From NCBI GenBank assembly GCA_902767065.1, contig CACXFW010000088.1:1-6377 (forward strand): a stretch of DNA of 6,377 bases, given 5' to 3'. Positions 1-5,396 of this stretch are shown here, in pieces. The stretch comes from an uncultured Lachnospiraceae bacterium (lineage in GTDB: Bacteria; Bacillota; Clostridia; Lachnospirales; Lachnospiraceae). Made by a program: the position numbers and the translations under genes. The notes beneath the pieces are model-generated. The model was not told the DNA's origin. It did not search any database and was given only the letters and a program-made list of their open reading frames with translations. Positions within the stretch are counted from its first letter, which is position 1. Each line of letters begins with the position of its first letter.

Positions 1-82
1 GCGGACAAGCGGTGAAACCGCTCTGTCCGCCCACAGCGAAGAACACGAAGTGTTCTGAGCAATGGGGGTGCTGAATAGTTAC
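1..82. repeat. Hairpin-rich repeat, left copy of an inverted pair
   Basis: This segment matches the reverse complement of 6257-6338 at 80 of 82 positions; the mismatches are at 39 and 76. It contains two hairpins. The first is at 1-30: outer stem GCGGACA/TGTCCGC, inner stem GCGGT/ACCGC, GAA loop. The second is at 40-56: AGAACAC/GTGTTCT around a GAA triloop. It ends with GGGGGTGCTGAATAGTTAC, the terminal motif also found at 4182-4200 and, inverted, at 3985-4001 and 6257-6275. The window edge cuts the copy, so its other end is unseen. There is no open reading frame of its own. A dispersed non-autonomous element is the best reading. Confidence 0.9.
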
Positions 83-106
83 ATTGTTTGCAGAAAAAGG
101 CACAGC

Positions 107-191
107 GGTTCTTTGTTCCGGGACTGGCTTTCGGACTGGCTGCCGCCAGGGACCGCATGCCGGAGAAGGAACGGTACCGTTCCTGAGAACC
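107..191 (+). promoter_or_regulatory. Structured leader with 18-base perfect palindrome upstream of the MscS-family gene
   Basis: The stretch between the repeat and the channel gene can fold into a closed leader. GGTTCT (107-112) pairs with AGAACC (186-191). Inside lie a small hairpin CTGGC/GCCAG (136-149) and a perfect 18-base palindrome made of AGGAACGGT and its complement (167-184), which ends nine bases before the ribosome binding site GGGAG (193-197). GGACTGGCT is also directly repeated at 121-129 and 133-141. No run of T follows, so this is not an intrinsic terminator. It matches no riboswitch class I recognise. It could be a protein operator, a translational control structure, or chance. 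No convincing -35/-10 pair is visible in 83-190. Confidence 0.35.
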
Positions 192-204
192 AGGGAGTGA
201 ATGA

Positions 205-3117
205 GTGAAACATTTTGGACGGAAGGTTGGACTGACATCGATTCTGGCTGTCTTTTTGGTAATTGCGTTCAGCTGGATCGTCGTATTGCAGAATTATCAT
301 AAGCTTTCGCAGGAAGCGGCGAAGGAGAAACCGCACAGCAGGGAGGCGGTAGATTATACCCTCCGGAATCTGGCTGCCGCGTGGAATGATTATGAAGCAA
401 AGATCACTAACCGGTATGAGATGGAGGCGGTTTTCTCGTCTCTGGCCCTTCAGGGTGTGATCGATGACGGGGGTAAGATTGCAGGCGAGGTGCCGGAGGC
501 GGACAGTGCACTCATCAGCATTGTGGATGGAAAGCTGTCTGCGCCGGACGCGGTCGTTGGAAGATTCGGGCTGGATCGCTCTTTGTTTCAGGGAAGAAGC
601 GGATCCTTTGCCGCACCGGATGAGCCGTCGACATTTGTCGTGTACAGCAGGATCCCGGATACGGATTACTATTATGTGAAGTGGAACGAGGATACCGTAA
701 TTGGCGATGTTGTGAAGGAAAACCTTGATATCCCCGGAATTCTGAAAAGTACAGAGATTCCCTACGATGTGTCTGCCCTGTTTGTGCTGTGTGATGAAGG
801 CAGCCCGGATCTGTCCGGCTCCCTGTATAAAACGGAGCGATGCTTCTCAGACTGTGAAACACTGGAGGATCTGGGACTCTCCATGGAGGATCTGAAGAAA
901 AAGGAAGGAGAATCCTCCGGGACATTGACATTTGAAGATGCCAGCTTCTCTTATGTCTCAGGAAAGTCTGAACTTCCGGCAGGGTATGTGATCCTGACAG
1001 AGCCGCTGCCGAATCTGTATGCCAGAGCCTTCGGCCAGGCAGGATATATGATCGCTGCAGTGATTGTTCTGCTGACCACTCTTCTGGTGACAGGATTCTC
1101 TCTTTTTCCCTACGTACATGACAACCTCCTTACCCCGGAGCAGGAGAAGGCCTATTCGCCTTCTCATGTCCGGTCGCTCAGGACGCTCTTCGCAGTCGTG
1201 GGTATCCTCGTGATTGCGCTTACCGGCATGTTTATCTACGCGCTGAACGGGCTGTATGACAATGCTCTCAGGGGAAAGGAGCGGCTTGCCACGCTGGATG
1301 ACAGTCTGCTGATGTATACGGATCGTTATGGCCGGAATATACAGTTCTTTGATAACATTTATCTTGAATTCGGGGGGCATATTGCTGAATTTCTTGACAC
1401 CTGTCCGGAGCTTCGGGACAGCACGGCTTTGTCAACGCTTGCGGACTGCATCAACGTGTCCTCGATTACCCTGTATGATTCAAGGGGCCGTGAAACGGTC
1501 AGCAGCGGTCCGTGGATCGACCTTCAGCTTGGAACGGATCCGGAATCCCCGAGCTATGACTTCAGAAGAATCCTGAAAGGTGTCCAGAGCATCCTTCAGG
1601 AACCGCAGATGGATGAGGTGACTGGGGAAAATGCGCTCAGGATCGGCATACGGATTCAGGATGAGGATGATCCGGACCGGTATGGGGTGATGATCCTGAG
1701 TGTGGACGACGCCGCGCTGACGGACCGTGATTCGGATCCTGAGAAGGCGGTCAGGGAGATTCTTCAGAATCTTTCTGATCCGGAGACTACGATCTGGATT
1801 GCGGACGCGGCCACCGGAAAGGTTCTGGTTTCGGGGGATCAGGCACTGGAGGGAAAAAGCATCACCGAGCTGGGACTGAGTGAGTCGGATCTGAAAGGTT
1901 CCCTGATGAAAACGCTGAAAACGGAAGAGGGATCCTTCTTCGTCGCGTCGACTTCCATGGATCCCTCCGGCTCTCCTGAATGGATTGAGAAGCCGGAGGG
2001 CGTCATCGCTTATTATAAAGGACCGGAAACCCCGGTTCTTCCCGGAATGCTTTTTCTTGCGCTGACCGGCTGCGTTTTGTTCGGCGTGATCTACAGTATC
2101 CTCGCATGGATCATCTTCTCCGGATATACGGATGACTATTTCAGCTCCTGCAAGAGGGTTAATGGATCCGGGAACGATTCCGGCCGGAAGAAGGGACCGC
2201 TTCGCCGGGCACTGTCCGCGACGCCGCCCGGCAAAAGAGGCCTCATTGCGATGGAGATTGTCACGGCCGTGTTCCTTCTGCTGCTGTTTCTGATCATGAA
2301 TACGGGATCTTTTGCCACGCAGAATACCGTCTATCACTATATTTCCGCCGGAGCCTGGGAGAGAGGCTTCAACCTGTTTGCTCTCGCCGCGATCCTGATC
2401 CTTCTGTCAAAGGTTGTGCTGCTTGTGGTTGCCGTGAGGCTTGTTTTCGCCGTCTGCGCCTCCTTTGCCGGCTCAAAGGGGAAGACGATCTTCCGCCTGC
2501 TGTGTAATGTCGCATTGTACATCGCCCTGTTCTTCTTCCTGATCAAGGCGTTCGAATTCCTGGGCTTCAGCCCGGCGGCGATCGCGGCCGGCATGGGATC
2601 CCTGGCTCTTGCGGTCTCACTTGGCGCGCAGAACTTTGTCGCGGATATTTTCGCCGGACTGACCTTCGTGTTTGAGGGGACGGTACATGTGGGAGACACC
2701 GTACAGATCGCGGTTATTGGCTGCCCCGTCTATCAGGGAAAGATCCTGGAAATCGGTGTTCGCTGCGTCAAGGTGCTGAACCAGGAGGGAGACCTGATCA
2801 CATGCGGGAACAGGGATATCAGGATGATTAAGAACAGTACGCAGCTGAACTCCCACGTCATCTGTGAGCTTGTAGTCTCCTCTGACCTGTCCGCGTCCGA
2901 CATTGAGAGGATGCTGAAGGAGGATCTGCCGAAGGTCGGCCGGGAAGAGAGGCGGATTCTGAACGGACCTTTCTATAACGGGATCACCGCGCTCGGCAGC
3001 GGAACGATGACGCTCAGTGTCAGCGCTGAGTGCAGGGAAGAGGACTACTCCTATGTCAGGGACAGGCTGAACGCCTCCCTGCAGCGGATCTTCCGGGAGC
3101 ATGGATACAGCATCTGA
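205..3117 (+). CDS. MscS-family mechanosensitive ion channel with two large extracytoplasmic sensor-like regions
   Basis: Translation starts at GTG 205, with GGGAG at 193-197 seven bases upstream; the nearby ATG at 201 is out of frame. The 970-residue product has about eight hydrophobic segments, near 10-29, 279-301, 325-350, 612-638, 679-699, 722-752, 762-786 and 789-826. The last carries the Gly/Ala-rich MscS pore pattern AAIAAGMGSLALAVSLGAQN, followed by the conserved ADIFAGL and the start of the beta domain (FEGTVHVGDTV). Residues 827-970 form the cytoplasmic part, although the usual IPN signature is replaced by ITCGNRDIRMIKNST. Residues 30-278 and 351-611 are predicted outside the membrane. 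The second contains stretches resembling Cache-type sensor strands (ITLYDSRGRETVSSG near 421, TTIWIADAATGKVLVSG near 528). By family it should gate ion or solute release on membrane tension. Sensing of ligand or envelope state by the outer regions is my inference. It is far longer than E. coli MscS (286 residues). Family assignment is secure; the exact role is not. Confidence 0.9.
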   Translation: MKHFGRKVGLTSILAVFLVIAFSWIVVLQNYHKLSQEAAKEKPHSREAVDYTLRNLAAAWNDYEAKITNRYEMEAVFSSLALQGVIDDGGKIAGEVPEADSALISIVDGKLSAPDAVVGRFGLDRSLFQGRSGSFAAPDEPSTFVVYSRIPDTDYYYVKWNEDTVIGDVVKENLDIPGILKSTEIPYDVSALFVLCDEGSPDLSGSLYKTERCFSDCETLEDLGLSMEDLKKKEGESSGTLTFEDASFSYVSGKSELPAGYVILTEPLPNLYARAFGQAGYMIAAVIVLLTTLLVTGFSLFPYVHDNLLTPEQEKAYSPSHVRSLRTLFAVVGILVIALTGMFIYALNGLYDNALRGKERLATLDDSLLMYTDRYGRNIQFFDNIYLEFGGHIAEFLDTCPELRDSTALSTLADCINVSSITLYDSRGRETVSSGPWIDLQLGTDPESPSYDFRRILKGVQSILQEPQMDEVTGENALRIGIRIQDEDDPDRYGVMILSVDDAALTDRDSDPEKAVREILQNLSDPETTIWIADAATGKVLVSGDQALEGKSITELGLSESDLKGSLMKTLKTEEGSFFVASTSMDPSGSPEWIEKPEGVIAYYKGPETPVLPGMLFLALTGCVLFGVIYSILAWIIFSGYTDDYFSSCKRVNGSGNDSGRKKGPLRRALSATPPGKRGLIAMEIVTAVFLLLLFLIMNTGSFATQNTVYHYISAGAWERGFNLFALAAILILLSKVVLLVVAVRLVFAVCASFAGSKGKTIFRLLCNVALYIALFFFLIKAFEFLGFSPAAIAAGMGSLALAVSLGAQNFVADIFAGLTFVFEGTVHVGDTVQIAVIGCPVYQGKILEIGVRCVKVLNQEGDLITCGNRDIRMIKNSTQLNSHVICELVVSSDLSASDIERMLKEDLPKVGREERRILNGPFYNGITALGSGTMTLSVSAECREEDYSYVRDRLNASLQRIFREHGYSI

Positions 3118-3130
3118 AACGGAGCGGGTG

Positions 3131-3212
3131 GTTACTATTCACAGCCTTGTCTGCCTGCGAAGATGGCTGCTTACATGCAAGCATGACGCATCCATGATTA
3201 CTATTCACAGCC
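3131..3212 (+). repeat. Direct doublet of TTACTATTCACAGCC
   Basis: The identical 15-base motif occurs at 3132-3146 and 3198-3212, 66 bases apart, just after the channel gene. Between them is a small hairpin CATGC-AA-GCATG (3174-3185) enclosed by GATG/CATC. The motif is the terminal sequence of the repeat family seen elsewhere in the window. The doublet may be a tiny complete element or two abutting truncated copies. No intrinsic terminator for the channel gene is obvious here. Confidence 0.7.
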
Positions 3213-3259
3213 CCTCCCCCCACAGACCTCAGACCATCCGTGCTTCGCACGTATGCCGC
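3196..3259. repeat. Repeat copy A, abutting the kinase remnant
   Basis: The copy starts with the terminal motif (ATTACTATTCACAGCCCC), continues through CAGACCTC and AGACCATC, and ends in hairpin CGTGC-TTC-GCACG (3239-3251) followed by GTATGCCGC. The same modules in the same order occur at 4295-4356 and partly at 4132-4171. The recognisable kinase-coding sequence begins only a few bases after the copy ends, so the repeat marks the breakpoint of the decayed gene. Confidence 0.65.
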
Positions 3260-3600
3260 GTCTTACTGGTATTTTCCACGCGGATCCCCATCAGGGAAAT
3301 ATCATGGTCAGCGGCGGCAGGGTGCACTGGATCGACTTCGGCATGATCGGAGAGATCACGGAGGCGGATATCACCGCGCTCGAGAATATCGTCGTCGGAC
3401 TTTTGAAAAGTGACACGGATCTGATGGCGGACGGCGTTCTTTCGATCGGACTGAATACCGGCGGATGCAAGCTCTGCGAAACACAGATCCGGCCGATTCT
3501 TCCGAACGGTATCCCGCTGATCGCGGTATTCGTCCTGATGGTGGGAGGGTCCATGCTGATCTTTGCGTTGAAGCGGATCTTCAGGAAAAAGAAAAAGTGA
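3253..3600 (+). pseudogene. Truncated and internally deleted ABC1/UbiB (AarF) family kinase remnant
   Basis: The 115-codon open frame holds the catalytic core of an ABC1/UbiB-type protein kinase-like protein: GIFHADPHQGN at residues 6-16 (catalytic loop, Asp11 and Asn16) and WIDFGMIGE at 26-34 (metal-binding Asp28 of DFG). It ends with a hydrophobic segment at about 87-105 and a basic tail RKKKK, as do the membrane-anchored C-termini of this family. Intact members are roughly 450-550 residues. Missing are the whole N-terminal half (the ABC1-specific KxGQ region and ATP-binding lobe) and most of the part between DFG and the membrane anchor, which appears lost by an in-frame deletion around residues 65-82. 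The only start, ATG 3253, lies in repeat copy A and has no ribosome binding site. Expression as a functional kinase is very unlikely. Confidence 0.82.
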
Positions 3601-3610
3601 GAATAAAGAG

Positions 3611-3641
3611 GGCGGCCCACTTCGGTGGGCCGCCTGTTTTT
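3611..3641 (+). terminator. Intrinsic terminator after the kinase remnant
   Basis: A perfect 10-base-pair GC-rich stem (GGCGGCCCAC with GTGGGCCGCC, 3611-3620 and 3625-3634) has a TTCG loop and is followed by TGTTTTT. It sits 10 bases after the remnant's stop codon and is probably the original terminator of the lost kinase gene. It would also end read-through from the channel gene. Confidence 0.93.
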
Positions 3642-3650
3642 GACTTACAG

Positions 3651-3919
3651 TGAACAGTAGTTTCAGGTCACACCCCGGCCAGCCCCACCGCCTGAGCCTG
3701 CCGGCTGCCCCACAAGGAACCATAAGCTGGAGCGTCGCCGGGATCCACTGCTTACGAAGACTTAGCGGCCGGGGTATGAAGGAATCGTTCGCTGAATACA
3801 CCGGCCGCTTATGTCTAAGTTAGCAGTTAGCCCGGCGGAAGCGGGCTTTGGTTCCTTGTGGGGCAGCCAACAGGCTCGGGCGGTGGGGCTGGCCGGGGTG
3901 TGACCTCAGGTGAACAGTA
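3651..3919. repeat. Giant imperfect hairpin (about 242 bases) flanked by 9-base direct repeats
   Basis: Arms 3666-3721 and 3850-3905 pair without any gap, with 53 of 56 Watson-Crick pairs, one G-U-type pair and two mismatches. The pairing continues inward at nearly the same register through CGCCGGG (3736-3742 with 3831-3837), ACTGCT (3747-3752 with 3822-3827) and AGCGGCCGG (3764-3772 with 3801-3809) to a loop of about 20 bases (3777-3796). TGAACAGTA flanks it in direct orientation at 3651-3659 and 3911-3919, like a 9-base target duplication. However, the same word belongs to the repeat-family terminal motif, so the duplication is only a candidate. There is no coding capacity. A MITE-like element or a structured RNA are the main options. 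Confidence 0.85.
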
Positions 3920-3970
3920 ACTGAATCGCACGAAAAGCATGCGTTTACAGATGCATTTATTGTTCAGAAT

Positions 3971-3979
3971 TGATATAAT
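3971..3979 (+). promoter_or_regulatory. Extended -10 promoter element reading into the 3985-4199 element
   Basis: TGATATAAT is a perfect extended -10 box (TGnTATAAT) in an AT-rich strip. No good -35 lies at the standard distance: ATGCAT occupies that place, and TTTACA at 3944-3949 is too far upstream. A start would fall near 3986, at the left inverted repeat, so a transcript would contain the whole structured element. The AT-rich context makes a chance match possible. Confidence 0.4.
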
Positions 3980-3984
3980 ATGTT

Positions 3985-4200
3985 TAACTGTTCAGCACCC
4001 CATGAATTCTCACAAAATCAGGACGGGGAGTTTACGCACCGGACGATTTTTGAGAATTCATGGGACGGGCAAGGCACGAAGCGGTGCCGGATGTCCAGCG
4101 GACATCCGATTAGCACCGGCCGAAGCGGAGCGCAGACCTCTGACCGCCCACAATGAGAAACGCGTAGCGTTCCGAATAAGTGGGGGTGCTGAATCGTTAC
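3985..4200. repeat. Small structured element with terminal inverted repeats
   Basis: Termini 3985-4001 and 4183-4199 are inverted repeats matching at 15 of 17 positions, including an unbroken 11-base TTCAGCACCCC/GGGGTGCTGAA. Inside are a long stem 3999-4019 with 4045-4064 (CCCATGAATTCTCA and AAAATC arms, one bulged C at 4013), a hairpin 4082-4118 (CGGTGC/GCACCG outer, CGGATGTCC-AGC-GGACATCCG inner) and a small hairpin AACGC-GTA-GCGTT (4159-4171). The right end is homologous to the window-edge repeats (shared CGCCCACA, hairpin, GGGGGTGCTGAA, GTTAC). This is the only copy here with both ends visible. It encodes no transposase, so it would be non-autonomous if mobile. A structured non-coding RNA is the alternative. 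Confidence 0.75.
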
Positions 4201-4225
4201 CAGAATCCAACATCCGTTTTGTATC

Positions 4226-4281
4226 ACTGTATTACTCACTTAATACAGTAGCACTATAATACATTTCCCGCACCCTGTCAA
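4226..4281 (-). promoter_or_regulatory. Orphan sigma-A promoter with palindromic operator at the start site
   Basis: On the minus strand TTGACA (4281-4276) and TATAGT (4258-4253) are separated by exactly 17 bases, giving 11 of 12 consensus positions. Four bases beyond the -10 lies a perfect 9-base inverted repeat, ACTGTATTA and its complement around six bases (4226-4249), covering the expected start near 4246. This is the classic arrangement for repression. The GTATTA/TAATAC half-sites resemble operators of GntR/YtrA-type regulators in Bacillota; that assignment is my inference. No regulator or target gene follows: the structured element begins at 4200, about 46 bases downstream of the start site. 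The promoter therefore seems to have lost its gene, or now transcribes the element. Confidence 0.75.
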
Positions 4282-4294
4282 CACCTGATTTTCA

Positions 4295-4356
4295 GTTACT
4301 GCTCACTGCCAGACCTCCGGGCAGACCATCAACGCCCTGCGCTTCGCGCGTACCGC
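4295..4356. repeat. Repeat copy B, overlapping the 3' end of the kinase-like gene
   Basis: It has the same module order as copy A (3196-3259): terminal motif GTTACTGCTCACTGCC, CAGACCTC, AGACCATC, hairpin GCGC-TTC-GCGC (4339-4349), then GTACCGC. It covers the stop codon and last eight codons of the minus-strand gene. The hairpin differs from copy A by a paired change (T-A to C-G) that keeps the stem. Confidence 0.6.
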
Positions 4357-5222
4357 TTCACGATTCGCATGACAGAGCCATAATATCCGCCGCCGAACAG
4401 GTTCAGGTGGTTCAGCAGATGATACAGGTTGTAGAGTTCCCGGCGGTCTGCGTACCCGGGCGGCACGGCAAGGGCTTCCCTGTAGGCATCATAGAAGGCC
4501 GGCGCGAATCCGCCGAACAGCTCCGTCATCGCCAGGTCAGCCTCCGCGTGTCCGACATATACCGCGGGATCGATCAGCCACGCGTATCCGTCCGGGCCGG
4601 TCACAAAGTTCCCGCCCCACAGATCCCCGTGAAGCAGGGACGGATGCTCCGGCTCCTGCAGTACATCCTCCAGATGATCCATCAGACTTTGTGCCGCACG
4701 CAGATCCGATGCGCTGAGGTATCCGGAGGCCCTTCGAAACTGAACCTCCAGACGGCATTCCCGGAAGAAATCGATCCAGCTGCCGTGGATGGTATTGGAC
4801 TGCTCCCCCGCCCCGATGTAATTGTCCTTTGTAAAGCCGTACCGGCCGCCGGGTGTCCAGGCAGACGGATCCGAAGCGTGCAGGCTGGCCAGCTGCCTTC
4901 CGAAATGCTCCCAGTAATCCGCATGCTTTGGCCCCGCCTCCAGGTACTCCATCAGCAGATAGGAGTTTCCACCCTCCGTGCCTGTCTCCAGCACCGCAGG
5001 GACACGGATCGCTCCTGTCTGGCGGATCGCTTCCAGCCCGTCCTGCTCTGCCCTGAAGAAACCGGCATTTTTCCGGGTATTCGCCTTCAGAAAGACGCGC
5101 CTGCCGTCTGTCAGGACTATGAGATATGCCTCATTGATGTCTCCACCCGCCACCAGGCGCACCTCCCTGACCTCAGCGCCTGTTCTGCCGGTCAGGTTTT
5201 TGAGTACTCTGCTGAATTCCAT
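4329..5222 (-). CDS. Fructosamine/ketosamine-3-kinase family protein
   Basis: The 297-residue product, close to the usual family length of about 290, has the aminoglycoside-phosphotransferase-like kinase fold. Visible are a nucleotide-binding GGDINEAY (26-33), the likely ATP-contacting Lys46 (VFLKAN), the family-typical GFTKDNYIG (129-137), the catalytic loop HGDLWGGN (198-205, Asp200), the metal-binding DPA (218-220) and DLAMTELFGGF (229-239). By family it phosphorylates C3 of the sugar on glycated amines, so that the adduct breaks down and the amine is repaired; some bacterial members have other or unknown substrates. It is cytosolic, with no signal peptide. Start ATG 5222 has AAAGGAG at 5236-5230, seven bases upstream. 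A possible -35 ATGACA (5287-5282) lacks a good -10. It is divergent from the DegV-family gene, with 174 bases between. The last eight residues (RYARSAGR) come from repeat copy B. Family assignment is strong; substrate is inferred. Confidence 0.93.
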   Translation of the reverse strand: MEFSRVLKNLTGRTGAEVREVRLVAGGDINEAYLIVLTDGRRVFLKANTRKNAGFFRAEQDGLEAIRQTGAIRVPAVLETGTEGGNSYLLMEYLEAGPKHADYWEHFGRQLASLHASDPSAWTPGGRYGFTKDNYIGAGEQSNTIHGSWIDFFRECRLEVQFRRASGYLSASDLRAAQSLMDHLEDVLQEPEHPSLLHGDLWGGNFVTGPDGYAWLIDPAVYVGHAEADLAMTELFGGFAPAFYDAYREALAVPPGYADRRELYNLYHLLNHLNLFGGGYYGSVMRIVKRYARSAGR

Positions 5223-5309
5223 GGTTCTTCTCCTTTGCTTATCCTGTGTGTTTCCGGTATCCTTCCGCAGGCTGCCCTGTCTGTCATTTCCGCGATCACC
5301 GGAATTCCC

Positions 5310-5339
5310 TGTGCAGCAAATCCGAAATCGCGCTATAAT
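5310..5339 (+). promoter_or_regulatory. Promoter of the DegV-family gene
   Basis: A perfect -10 box TATAAT lies at 5334-5339. A weak -35, TGTGCA at 5310-5315, is 18 bases upstream and matches 3 of 6 consensus positions. The start would be near 5346, giving a leader of about 50 bases. It lies in the divergent intergenic region shared with the kinase-like gene. Confidence 0.6.
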
Positions 5340-5396
5340 AATAGAGATTGCAAAAGAAATACTTCAGTTCCTGAACCTGCCAGAAAAGGAGAGGCC

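Larger units (their letters stand above)
3642..4328. other. Gene-free repeat island
   Basis: This stretch between the terminator and the fructosamine-kinase-like gene has no credible coding sequence. The open frames in it are short, lack ribosome binding sites and run across palindromes. It is filled by a giant hairpin (3665-3906), an AT-rich strip with an extended -10 box (3920-3984), a structured element bounded by inverted repeats (3985-4199), an orphan regulated promoter on the minus strand (4226-4281) and the start of another repeat copy (4295 onward). Confidence 0.8.

Noticed and set aside
1480..2337. 285-codon minus-strand open frame
   Set aside because: It lies wholly inside the channel gene on the opposite strand; its composition (rich in Arg, His, Gln) is that of a shadow frame.
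3229..3801. 190-codon minus-strand open frame
   Set aside because: It runs antisense to the kinase remnant and through the terminator and the giant hairpin, with no recognisable domain.
3651..3919. Retron-type or group II intron RNA
   Set aside because: There is no reverse transcriptase nearby, and a single continuous hairpin does not match either architecture.
4018..4239. Minus-strand open frame that could be the gene of the orphan promoter
   Set aside because: Its start lies inside the operator, it lacks a ribosome binding site, it is made of repeat sequence, and it resembles no regulator.
3939..4259. Open frame of 106 codons across the structured element
   Set aside because: It has no ribosome binding site and crosses both terminal inverted repeats, the internal stems and the operator palindrome.
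4255..4260. TATAAT as a plus-strand -10 box
   Set aside because: No acceptable -35 precedes it and it would read only into the antisense of the kinase-like gene; the minus-strand promoter over the same bases is much better.
4407..5396. 330-codon upstream extension of the DegV-family reading frame
   Set aside because: It is antisense to the well-supported kinase-like gene, has no family similarity, and a good ribosome binding site marks ATG 5397.
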